From an uncultured Oxalobacteraceae bacterium (GTDB lineage Bacteria > Pseudomonadota > Gammaproteobacteria > Burkholderiales > Burkholderiaceae), in NCBI GenBank assembly GCA_946479255.1, contig CAMLFK010000113.1, forward strand, positions 1-14,990: a stretch of 14,990 bases of DNA, written 5' to 3'. A model generated the notes under the pieces. It saw only the letters and a list, made by a program, of their open reading frames with translations. It was not told where the DNA came from and made no database searches. Shown one piece after another: positions 8,736 through 14,990 of this stretch. The position numbers and the translations under genes are program-made. Positions within the stretch are counted from its first letter, which is position 1. Each line of letters begins with the position of its first letter.

Positions 8736-9563
8736 TCAGGTCGAGTTTGCCTGGAACCACGCCGCGGTGGGGGCGTCGGCAGGGAAGAACGATTCGATGC
8801 GCAGCTCGTGCAAGGTGACGTCCCGCGGTGTGCCGAGCGTGGCAATGGTAGTGAACAGGTTCAGCTCGACCTCGCCCTTGCGCAGCTTGACCGGGACGAA
8901 GGGCAGGCCGTCGCGCTCAGGTCCCTGCGCCGCCGGCCGTCCATACAGGCCCACCAGCTCAGCGAGCAGCGCGGTCGCTTCGCTGCCCGGCCCGTCGCTC
9001 ATGGCCTCGCGCTGAATCCAGTGCAGCATGTCGGCACCCACCTCGTCCACATTGACGATAAACGGCCGCAGTGCGCCCGGCTCGAGCATCAGGCGCGGCA
9101 CGTTGAGCGCGCCGTTGCCCGGGACGGTTTGATCGGCCGGCATGTCGAGCAGCCATTTGATCAGCGTCTCGGCCGGCCGGTTACTCAGCTGGAGATTCCA
9201 CAAGCGGTCGACCACCAGGGCCGGATATGGCGCCTGCTGCGAGAGCATGAAGTCGAGCGCCTGGCGCACCGGCGTGAGTTCGGGATCGGCCAGCTTGCGC
9301 TCCTGGTAGGCCGGGGCGAAGCCGGCCGCCAGCAGCATCACGTTCCGCTGGCGCAGCGGGATCTCGAGCACCTGGCCCAGCTTGAGAATGATCTCCTTGC
9401 TCGGCTGCGAGCGGCCGCTTTCCAGAAAACTCAGGTGGCGCTGCGACACCGCGCCGATGTTCGACAGCTGCAGCTGGCTGTACCCACGCTTGGAGCGCCA
9501 ATAGCGCAGCGCCGCCGGGAAGTCGCTGAAATACTGGTCGCGCATCGCGCCTGCTGCATACAT
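8736..9563 (-). CDS. XRE-family regulator with MmyB-like ligand-binding domain
   Basis: A 275-residue transcriptional regulator. Residues about 14-75 form a Cro/C1-type helix-turn-helix (FPAALRYWRSKRGYSQLQL, then GAVSQRHLSFLESGRSQPS and LKLGQVLEIPLRQRN). After the LLAAGFAPAY linker comes the MmyB-like C-terminal domain (about 95-265) with ALVVDRLWNLQLSNRPAETL and VNVDEVGADMLHWIQREA, ending HELRIESFFPADAPTAAW. Such domains bind small hydrophobic ligands, possibly fatty acids, in the few studied members. GAGGAGAC precedes the ATG at 9563 by 4 nt. The stop of the upstream carboxypeptidase-like gene is 9 nt before it, so the two are co-transcribed. Targets could include its own operon or the membrane protein downstream; the sequence does not decide. 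Family confident, ligand unknown. Confidence 0.92.
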   Translation of the reverse strand: MYAAGAMRDQYFSDFPAALRYWRSKRGYSQLQLSNIGAVSQRHLSFLESGRSQPSKEIILKLGQVLEIPLRQRNVMLLAAGFAPAYQERKLADPELTPVRQALDFMLSQQAPYPALVVDRLWNLQLSNRPAETLIKWLLDMPADQTVPGNGALNVPRLMLEPGALRPFIVNVDEVGADMLHWIQREAMSDGPGSEATALLAELVGLYGRPAAQGPERDGLPFVPVKLRKGEVELNLFTTIATLGTPRDVTLHELRIESFFPADAPTAAWFQANST

Positions 9564-9572
9564 GCTGTCTCC

Positions 9573-11333
9573 TCAAAGGGCCACGTCGGTGCGCATCACC
9601 GGGTACAGGTTGAGCCGCTCATCATACGACGAATGTAGCCGTGAAAAGAAACCAAGGCGCGCGGCCTTGTCGCCGGCGAACGCGGGATCATTCGCGACCT
9701 TGGCGCGGAACTCGGCGGCCAGCGCGGGATCGGCCGCCATCAGCGCGCGCGCCACATCCTCGGCCACGTAGTCTTCCATGTACTCCTTGCGCTCAAAGGC
9801 GTTGTTGAAGACGCCCCAGGCCAGCAACGAATCGGGGGCCTGCGGTTCGAGCAGCGCCATCACCAGGCGCGCCTTGGCCTGGTCGATCGGTACGTAGAGC
9901 GAACCTTTGGAGACCGTGCGCGGCTCGCTCTTCCACTGGCCTTGCAAGGTGAGGCGCTGATGCGACTCCACCGACACGGCAGCTGGCGTCGCGGCCACCG
10001 CGCGGTAGGTCTCCACCGCCGCCTTGTCGCGCGTGTTCCCGATCACCCTGTAAGCGATGCCGTGCAGCGCGAGCTTGTCCGCCACGGCCGCCGCATGCGC
10101 CGAGGGCACGATGTAGCCGGCCGCCGGCGCGCGTTCCAGCACGGCCGGTTCCATCTGGTCGCGCAGCGGCACACGCCAGACTTGCGGCTTGCTGTCGTCA
10201 TAGCGGGTCATCAGCGCGCCCGATACATCGGACAGCGTGCGCGTATAGGCATAGCCACGGAAGTCGATCATCTTGACGGTGTCGGTGGCCTTGTACTTGA
10301 GCGGTACCTGCGTGCCGGCCAGCGCGGCCGCGCGCGCATCGGCCTGCAGGACGGCCGCGCGCCACGCCGCGCCATGTTTGGCGACCTGCTCCAGTACCGA
10401 TACCACCGTGTTGCGAGTGATCCGCACGCGGGTCGGGTAGTCCTTCCAGGAGTGGGTCTCGACCAGCATGCAGAAGCGGTTTCGCAGCGCGAAGTAACCC
10501 GTCGAAAAGCGCGGATCCGGCACCGTGTCGGTAAACCCGGAAGCCGGATTGTCTTCTTCGTTGAAGGACATGTAGAAGGGCTGGGGCAGCGAACCCTGGC
10601 GCGTAAGGTCGGCCAGTACCGCATCGCGCATCGCTACGCCGGCCTTGCGCAACTCCGGATCGGCCGAGTGCGAGGGCTCGACCTGGATCGAGACGTCGTG
10701 TTCGAACTTGGCACCGTCGGTGACATGCAGGTCGATGACGGCCAGCGGGTCCCAGGCGTTCACCAGCGCCAGCATGGCCTGCATCTCGGGAGAGTCGGCC
10801 TTGGCGTAGTCGCGGTTCAGGTTGAAGTTCTGCGCCGTCGTGCGCCAGCCCATTTCCACTGGACCGACCTGGTTGGGACGGTTCCACTGCCCGAAGCGTT
10901 CATGGCCGTCGACGTTGAACACCGGGACGAATAGCAGCACCTGTTTGTCGAGGGCGCCGGGTGCGGCGCGCTTGTCCAGTACTTCGCGCAGCGCCATGAA
11001 ACCGGCGTCCTTGCCGTCGATCTCGCCGGCGTGGATGCCGCCCTGGACCAGCACCACCGGCAGGCCGCGCGACCGAGCCGCCTTGGCAGTCAGCGCGCCA
11101 GTGCGGGTAGCCACCAGCGCCAGCATGGGCCGACCTTCCGGCGTGCGGCCGAATTCGATGCAGCGCACTTTACCCGGATAGCTGCGCTCGAACTCCCGGC
11201 ACAAGGTGATGACTTCATCATAGCGTCCGGTGCGCTCGAATGCCGAGCGTTCGGCTACTGTGGTCAGAGCTGCGGCTGTGCTCATCAGCGGCGCGGCCCC
11301 CAGCAGGGCAAACAGCAAGGCGGAACGGATCAT
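9573..11333 (-). CDS. Exported M14-family zinc carboxypeptidase-like protein
   Basis: A 586-residue protein with a signal peptide (MIRSALLFALLGAAPLMSTA, cleavage probably after the AAA near residue 22), so periplasmic or secreted. The M14 metallopeptidase domain occupies roughly residues 30-330. GGIHAGEIDGKDAG supplies zinc ligands His101 and Glu104, NLNRDY supplies the substrate-binding arginine, VIDLHVTDG supplies the third ligand His203, and CMLVETHSWK supplies the candidate catalytic Glu292. About 250 further residues form a C-terminal region I cannot name; they are common in this bacterial M14 subgroup. It probably trims peptides, but no substrate can be read. The ATG at 11333 is chosen over a TTG at 11363 because the promoter below would start transcription near 11359, after that TTG. 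It is the first gene of a two-gene operon with the XRE/MmyB regulator. Confidence 0.9.
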   Translation of the reverse strand: MIRSALLFALLGAAPLMSTAAALTTVAERSAFERTGRYDEVITLCREFERSYPGKVRCIEFGRTPEGRPMLALVATRTGALTAKAARSRGLPVVLVQGGIHAGEIDGKDAGFMALREVLDKRAAPGALDKQVLLFVPVFNVDGHERFGQWNRPNQVGPVEMGWRTTAQNFNLNRDYAKADSPEMQAMLALVNAWDPLAVIDLHVTDGAKFEHDVSIQVEPSHSADPELRKAGVAMRDAVLADLTRQGSLPQPFYMSFNEEDNPASGFTDTVPDPRFSTGYFALRNRFCMLVETHSWKDYPTRVRITRNTVVSVLEQVAKHGAAWRAAVLQADARAAALAGTQVPLKYKATDTVKMIDFRGYAYTRTLSDVSGALMTRYDDSKPQVWRVPLRDQMEPAVLERAPAAGYIVPSAHAAAVADKLALHGIAYRVIGNTRDKAAVETYRAVAATPAAVSVESHQRLTLQGQWKSEPRTVSKGSLYVPIDQAKARLVMALLEPQAPDSLLAWGVFNNAFERKEYMEDYVAEDVARALMAADPALAAEFRAKVANDPAFAGDKAARLGFFSRLHSSYDERLNLYPVMRTDVAL

Positions 11334-11365
11334 AGGCGAGGATTCGATAAAGGCAGGGATCAAAA

Positions 11366-11394
11366 ATTATAGCCGTGTTCATGGCGTCTGTCTG
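11366..11394 (-). promoter_or_regulatory. Sigma-70 promoter of the carboxypeptidase-regulator operon
   Basis: On the - strand CAGACA (11394-11389, four of six matches to consensus) and a perfect TATAAT (11371-11366) are separated by 17 bp. Transcription would start near 11359, giving a leader of about 26 nt before the ATG at 11333. No strong Shine-Dalgarno is visible in that leader. Confidence 0.6.
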
Positions 11395-11429
11395 AGCACC
11401 ACATTCCAACACAAAGAAGGAGCATGACG

Positions 11430-11525
11430 ATGTCGACGGAGCTGCGCACGCTGGTGTGGAGCCTGTCGGTGGCGCGACTGATCATGATCCTGGCCGCCAT
11501 CCTGCGCCAAGGGCTCAGGGCTTAG
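11430..11525 (+). CDS. Small membrane peptide, 31 residues, unknown
   Basis: A short frame encoding MSTELRTLVWSLSVARLIMI and a further 11 residues, LAAILRQGLRA. AAGGAG (11417-11422) lies 7 nt before the ATG at 11430, an ideal ribosome site; another in-frame ATG at 11424 is only 1 nt from it. The middle (LVWSLSVARLIMILAAIL) could form one membrane helix or an amphipathic helix, with arginines at both ends. The gene is divergent from the carboxypeptidase gene and ends 3 bp from the DUF3224 stop. No clear promoter is visible. It resembles no peptide I recognise. Translation is plausible but unproven; it could also be a degraded gene end. Confidence 0.5.
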   Translation: MSTELRTLVWSLSVARLIMILAAILRQGLRA

Positions 11526-11536
11526 GGCTTAGGGCA
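11510..11536. repeat. Tandem heptamer AGGGCTT between converging stops
   Basis: AGGGCTC, AGGGCTT, AGGGCTT and a partial AGGGCA follow one another from 11510. The repeat provides the TAG of the small peptide gene on the + strand (11523-11525) and the TAA of the DUF3224 gene on the - strand (11529-11531). It is probably a slippage product. Confidence 0.6.
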
Positions 11537-11921
11537 GCGTGTACTCCAGCGTGTAGTGATGTACGCCGCCGGTGATGTCGAGTTTGAGCTCGCCTTCGAT
11601 GCCTCGGAAGTCGTCGGTACCCGATCCCGGCACGATGGCGATGCGCAGATTGCTGTCGCCTTCGTGCATGACACCCACGTGCTGCAAGGCGAAGCTGCCT
11701 TGCTGTTCGCCGATGGTGCCGCGCACGTGTTCGATCGCTACGTAGCCCGCCGAACCGGCGGCCGGGTTACCGGCCGAGAGCATCTCACCCTGGCCCACGC
11801 CGACGAAGTCGCCGCTGAACTGCTTATCGAGCAGCATCCGGCCAACCGCCATGCGGCCCACGCCTTCTCCGCGTGGTGGCGGCTGCATGGTGACGGCGAA
11901 GGTGCCTTTTGCTATGTTCAT
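11529..11921 (-). CDS. DUF3224 domain protein
   Basis: A 130-residue protein that is entirely one DUF3224 domain, a predicted beta-barrel related in fold to allene oxide cyclase. It opens MNIAKGTFAVTMQPPPRGEG, then RMLLDKQFSGDFVGVGQGEMLS, GSAGYVAIEHVRGTIGEQQGSFALQHVG, VVPGSGTDDFRGIEGELKL and GGVHHYTLEYTLP, each typical of the family in order. There is no signal peptide or membrane helix, so it is cytosolic. Family members have no established biochemical function. AAGGA lies 6 nt before the ATG at 11921. The preceding gene on the same strand ends 18 nt upstream, so the two probably form an operon. Identity as DUF3224 is secure; function is unknown. Confidence 0.92.
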   Translation of the reverse strand: MNIAKGTFAVTMQPPPRGEGVGRMAVGRMLLDKQFSGDFVGVGQGEMLSAGNPAAGSAGYVAIEHVRGTIGEQQGSFALQHVGVMHEGDSNLRIAIVPGSGTDDFRGIEGELKLDITGGVHHYTLEYTLP

Positions 11922-11939
11922 TAGTATCCTTAGAGTGGC

Positions 11940-12458
11940 TTATCTTGTAGTGGCTTGATCAATGGCGTCGGTGAAGCGTGGACCGGCGTGGCGGATGAGC
12001 AGCGCGCGCACCGCTGTCAGAACCGGCTTGGCTTCCAGTGGAAAGTCGAGATCGAAGCAATCGTCAGCCGTGCGCACTTCCAACGCATAGTGAGGACTGA
12101 GGAATTCCTTGTTGTGATACAGGTGCAGCGAGGTGGCCTCGTCCAGCCTGACGCTGCGCCGCTGGCCAGCCTTGACACCGTAATATTCAAGCCGGCCGTT
12201 GGCCACGCGCAGCCAGGGATGACGCGCGCCGTAACGAATTTGTTTATAAATCACGAACACGCAAAGAACGTATGCCACAAAGAGCAGCACCGACAGGGGA
12301 TACCATTCTGAACCCGGTCGCGTGAGTGCCGGCACGAAGATGGCCAGGCCGACGCAAATCATCAGAATATGGCGCTTGTCGCGAGCGCGCAGGACGACAT
12401 CCTCGTCGCGGCCCAACTGGGGCAAGCCGGGCGATAATTCCTCGGTCGATGTACTCAT
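11940..12458 (-). CDS. Two-helix membrane protein with PH-like cytosolic part, hypothetical
   Basis: A 172-residue protein. Residues 1-30 are polar, two membrane helices lie at about 31-46 (ILMICVGLAIFVPAL) and 53-74 (YPLSVLLFVAYVLCVFVIYK), and residues 80-160 form a soluble region of alternating strands (WLRVANGRLEYYGVKAGQRR, then SVRLDEATSLHLY, then YALEVRTADDCFDLDFPL). The layout, a helical hairpin followed by a small beta-rich domain read as a PH-like fold, is seen in many uncharacterised bacterial membrane proteins. I cannot assign a family with certainty. The ATG at 12458 has no clear Shine-Dalgarno, and no better start is present. A hairpin-like inverted repeat covers the 60 bp upstream. 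It is the first gene before DUF3224 on the same strand. Confidence 0.75.
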   Translation of the reverse strand: MSTSTEELSPGLPQLGRDEDVVLRARDKRHILMICVGLAIFVPALTRPGSEWYPLSVLLFVAYVLCVFVIYKQIRYGARHPWLRVANGRLEYYGVKAGQRRSVRLDEATSLHLYHNKEFLSPHYALEVRTADDCFDLDFPLEAKPVLTAVRALLIRHAGPRFTDAIDQATTR

Positions 12459-12463
12459 TGGGT

Positions 12464-12522
12464 CGACGGTAGCGTGGATCGGGTGGCAATAGTGTCATAT
12501 TTCCCAATCCACGGCAACGTCG
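12464..12522. promoter_or_regulatory. Imperfect 59-bp inverted repeat between two - strand genes
   Basis: GTGGAT-C-GGG (12474-12483) pairs with CCC-A-ATCCAC (12503-12512), and farther out CGACG (12464-12468) pairs with CGTCG (12518-12522). It lies between the stop of the oxidoreductase gene (12533) and the ATG of the two-helix protein (12458). It could terminate the first transcript or serve as an operator for the second. No T-run follows the stem on the - strand, which argues against a simple terminator. Confidence 0.4.
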
Positions 12523-12532
12523 CCGCGCCGTC

Positions 12533-14989
12533 TCACGCGGCGCGGTTGCTGCCCCCTTCAGCCGGCTTGCCGAAGGCTTCCAGCAGCGATGCCTCCTTCT
12601 GCTTTGCCGCCTTCAGATGGCGCTCCTTGACATGGCCGAAGCCGCGGATGCCCTCGGGGATGCTGGCAATCGCCACCGCCTGGCCCAGGTGCTCGGCGCT
12701 CAGGCGCGGCAGCAGGCCGAGGATGGTCGCGCGGTACTGTTCGATCAGCGCGCGTTCCATCTTGCGCTCGGCCGTGTAGCCGAAGATGTCGAAGGCCGTG
12801 CCGCGTAAGCCCTTCAGCCTGGCCAGCACGCCGAAGGCTTTCATCATCCACGGACCGAACTCCTGCTTGATCAGGTGCCCATCCTTGTCGTGCTTTGCCA
12901 GCAGCGGTGGGGCCAGGTGGAACTTGACGGTGATGTCGCCTTCAAACATGTCGGCGATCTTCTGCTTGAAGGCGCCATCGCTGTGCAGGCGCGCCACTTC
13001 GTACTCGTCCTTGTAAGCCATCAGCTTGTACAGGTAGCGCGCCACGGCTTCGGTAAGGCGCGTGCCCTGCCCCAGCTTGTCTTCGGCTGCGCGCACCTGG
13101 TCGACAAAGGCCTTGTACTGGCCCGCATAGGCGGCGTTCTGATACGCCGTCAAGAGTTCGATGCGGCGCGTGACAATGTCGTCCAGGGACTGGCTGCGCT
13201 TGAATTCGATGACCTTGGCCGGCGTGGTCATCTTGATGACGGAGGCCACATCGTGCGCCGCCATGCGGCCCCATGCAAACGCGGCCTTGTTGAAGTTGAC
13301 CGATACATTGTTCAGCTCAATGGCCTTCAGGATCGACGCTTCCGACAGCGGCACATAGCCCTTCTGCCACGCGAAACCCAGCATGAACATATTGGTGGCG
13401 ATGGCGTCGCCCATCAGCGCGGTGGCGATCTGCCCGGCGTCGACGAAGTCCACGCGGTCGGCCCCGCAGGCTTTCACAATCTCCGATTTGGACGGGTCGC
13501 CCGGGAACTGCCAGTCCGGGTTCTTGACGAATGCGGCGGTCGAGGACCCGGTCGAGTTGATCGCGGCGTGCGTGCGGCCCTCGCCCATGCGCGAGAGCGC
13601 ATCGCGGCTGGCGGTGACGATCAGGTCGCAGCCGATCACCAGGTCGGCGCTGCCGGTGCCCACGCGGGTGGAGTGCAGGTCGCCCTGCCGGTCGGCCAGG
13701 CGCACGTGCGACATCACCGGCCCGCCCTTCTGCGCCAGCCCGCTCATATCGAGCACCACCGCGCCCTTGCCTTCCACGTGCGCGGCTACCGCCAGGATCT
13801 GGCCGACCGTGACGACACCGGTGCCGCCGATACCGGTCACCAGGATGCCGTACGGCTGGGCGGTCGATGGCAGCCTTGGTGCCGGCAGCACAGGCGGCGT
13901 AGCCTGGCTGGTGGCGGGCTTCTTGGGCTTTTTGAGGGCGCCGCCTTCCACCGTGACGAAGCTCGGGCAGAAGCCGTTCACGCAGGAGTAGTCTTTGTTG
14001 CAGGTGGACTGGTTGATCTGGCGCTTGCGGCCCAGTTCTGTCTCCAGCGGTTCGACCGACAGGCAATTCGACTGCACCGAGCAGTCGCCGCAGCCTTCGC
14101 ACACGGCTTCGTTGATGACGGCGCGCTTGGCCGGGTCCGGATACTCGTTGCGCTTGCGGCGGCGCCGCTTCTCGGACGCGCAGGTCTGGTCGTAAATCAT
14201 GGCCGACACGCCGGGCATCTCGCGCAGTTCGCGCTGCACGTCCATCAGTTCCGCGCGGTGGCGCACGGTGACGCCTTCGGCCCAGGGATAGTCGTCGGGG
14301 TATTTGTCAGGCTCGTCGGTGACGACAATGATGGGCTTCACGCCTTCGGCGGCGATCTGGCGGCTGATCATGGCCGGATCGAGCGGCCCGTCGAAGGCTT
14401 GCCCCCCGGTCATGGCGACGGCGTCGTTGAACAGGATCTTGTAGGTGATGTTGACCTGGGCCGACACGGCCGCGCGGATCGCCAGGATCCCGGAGTGGAA
14501 GTAGGTACCGTCGCCCAGGTTGGTGAACACATGCTTCTCGTCGGTGAACGGCGCCTGGCCGACCCAGGTCACGCCCTCGCCGCCCATATGGGTAAAGGTC
14601 GAGGTCTCGCGGTCCATCCACAGCACCATGTAGTGGCAGCCGATGCCGGCCAGCGCGCGCGAGCCTTCGGGTACCTTGGTCGAGGTGTTGTGCGGGCAGC
14701 CGGAGCAGAAGTACGGCGTGCGGTCGGTCTGCGGATTGGGGCGGGTAGCGATGTTCTTGAGGACCAGTTCCTTCGCTTCCAGGTAGGCGACGCGCTCCTT
14801 GACGCGCTGCTCGACCGGATGGCCGGCGCAGTAATGCGAGATGCGGCTGGCGATGGCGCGCGCGATCTGGGCGGGATTTAATTCATAGGTGGCCGGCAGC
14901 AGCCAGTCGCCGTGCCCGGTGCCGCCCTTGTTGGACCATTCGCCGGTGTCGTCGAACTTGCCGACCACGCGCGGACGCTGGCCGTCCGG
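12533..14989 (-). CDS. Indolepyruvate:ferredoxin oxidoreductase, fused alpha/beta form, C-terminal 818 residues (5' end outside window)
   Basis: An open frame entering from the right edge encodes the C-terminal two-thirds of the large single-chain oxidoreductase found in Burkholderiales, normally about 1150-1200 residues. It converts indolepyruvate (and other aryl pyruvates) with CoA to aryl-acetyl-CoA plus CO2, passing electrons to ferredoxin. Visible in order are TPYFCSGCPHNTST (near 14700), GIGCHYM, HMGGEG, and the thiamine-diphosphate site NLGDGTYFHSG to ILFNDAVAMTGGQ (near 14510-14405). A ferredoxin-like cluster region follows with CEGCGDCSVQSNC and CNKDYSCVNGFCPSF (14100-13970). Next comes the gamma-type domain GIGGTGVVTVGQIL with QKGGPVMSHVR (13835-13720), then a C-terminal helical region ending at TGA 12533. 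A GTG at 14968 is not the start, because coding continues upstream to the edge. The frame is intact. Assignment is secure. Confidence 0.95.
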   Translation of the reverse strand, partial: PDGQRPRVVGKFDDTGEWSNKGGTGHGDWLLPATYELNPAQIARAIASRISHYCAGHPVEQRVKERVAYLEAKELVLKNIATRPNPQTDRTPYFCSGCPHNTSTKVPEGSRALAGIGCHYMVLWMDRETSTFTHMGGEGVTWVGQAPFTDEKHVFTNLGDGTYFHSGILAIRAAVSAQVNITYKILFNDAVAMTGGQAFDGPLDPAMISRQIAAEGVKPIIVVTDEPDKYPDDYPWAEGVTVRHRAELMDVQRELREMPGVSAMIYDQTCASEKRRRRKRNEYPDPAKRAVINEAVCEGCGDCSVQSNCLSVEPLETELGRKRQINQSTCNKDYSCVNGFCPSFVTVEGGALKKPKKPATSQATPPVLPAPRLPSTAQPYGILVTGIGGTGVVTVGQILAVAAHVEGKGAVVLDMSGLAQKGGPVMSHVRLADRQGDLHSTRVGTGSADLVIGCDLIVTASRDALSRMGEGRTHAAINSTGSSTAAFVKNPDWQFPGDPSKSEIVKACGADRVDFVDAGQIATALMGDAIATNMFMLGFAWQKGYVPLSEASILKAIELNNVSVNFNKAAFAWGRMAAHDVASVIKMTTPAKVIEFKRSQSLDDIVTRRIELLTAYQNAAYAGQYKAFVDQVRAAEDKLGQGTRLTEAVARYLYKLMAYKDEYEVARLHSDGAFKQKIADMFEGDITVKFHLAPPLLAKHDKDGHLIKQEFGPWMMKAFGVLARLKGLRGTAFDIFGYTAERKMERALIEQYRATILGLLPRLSAEHLGQAVAIASIPEGIRGFGHVKERHLKAAKQKEASLLEAFGKPAEGGSNRAA

Positions 14990-14990
14990 C

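Noticed and set aside
11361..11363. TTG as the start of the carboxypeptidase-like gene
   Set aside because: It lies upstream of the expected transcription start of the only good promoter and would add a non-signal-like segment before the signal peptide.
12875..14881. A 668-codon + strand frame opposite the oxidoreductase gene
   Set aside because: The translation is His/Gly/Val/Arg-rich with no motif. The - strand frame contains all cluster and cofactor motifs of indolepyruvate ferredoxin oxidoreductase.
14966..14968. GTG as the start of the oxidoreductase gene
   Set aside because: The frame stays open to the window edge and the codons before it (PDGQRPR) continue the family sequence; the gene simply begins outside the window.

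Overview
This is a GC-rich chromosomal window in which every recognisable protein looks betaproteobacterial. The TtcA tail, the fused indolepyruvate oxidoreductase and the protealysin/emfourin pair together suggest Burkholderiales, probably Oxalobacteraceae such as Massilia, Duganella or Janthinobacterium. The genus is an inference from remembered family resemblance, not a database result. I see no rRNA, tRNA, CRISPR array, integrase or intact transposase.

Left part (1-5803, + strand): the 3' end of ttcA (tRNA 2-thiocytidine synthesis), then a two-gene MexE/MexF-like RND efflux operon (lipoprotein adaptor plus inner-membrane pump, 4 nt apart) with no outer-membrane channel gene beside it. A 125-bp imperfect palindrome resembling a MITE or large REP unit follows, then a small exported histidine-phosphatase-family protein. 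Next comes a gene for a highly polar, probably disordered 114-residue protein, which converges on the next block.

Middle part (6290-8735, - strand): a cytosolic-type M4 metalloprotease of the protealysin group, followed by its cognate-type inhibitor emfourin. Upstream of these is a four-helix membrane protein whose promoter region carries a perfect 6+3+6 palindrome. The 478-bp gap 8258-8735 has no gene but holds three copies of a 31-bp repeat, two direct and one inverted, which look like the remains of small non-autonomous elements.

Right part (8736-14990): an operon on the - strand of an exported M14 carboxypeptidase-like protein followed 9 nt later by an XRE/MmyB-like regulator, with a good sigma-70 promoter. 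A tiny membrane peptide gene lies on the + strand beside it. Two further - strand genes follow, a two-helix membrane protein and a DUF3224 protein. At the right edge is the C-terminal 818 residues of a large fused indolepyruvate:ferredoxin oxidoreductase that runs off the window.

Most of the content is ordinary housekeeping and accessory metabolism. The items most worth following are the two intergenic repeat elements, the protease-inhibitor pair, the carboxypeptidase-regulator operon with the nearby operator, and the untracked 31-residue peptide.
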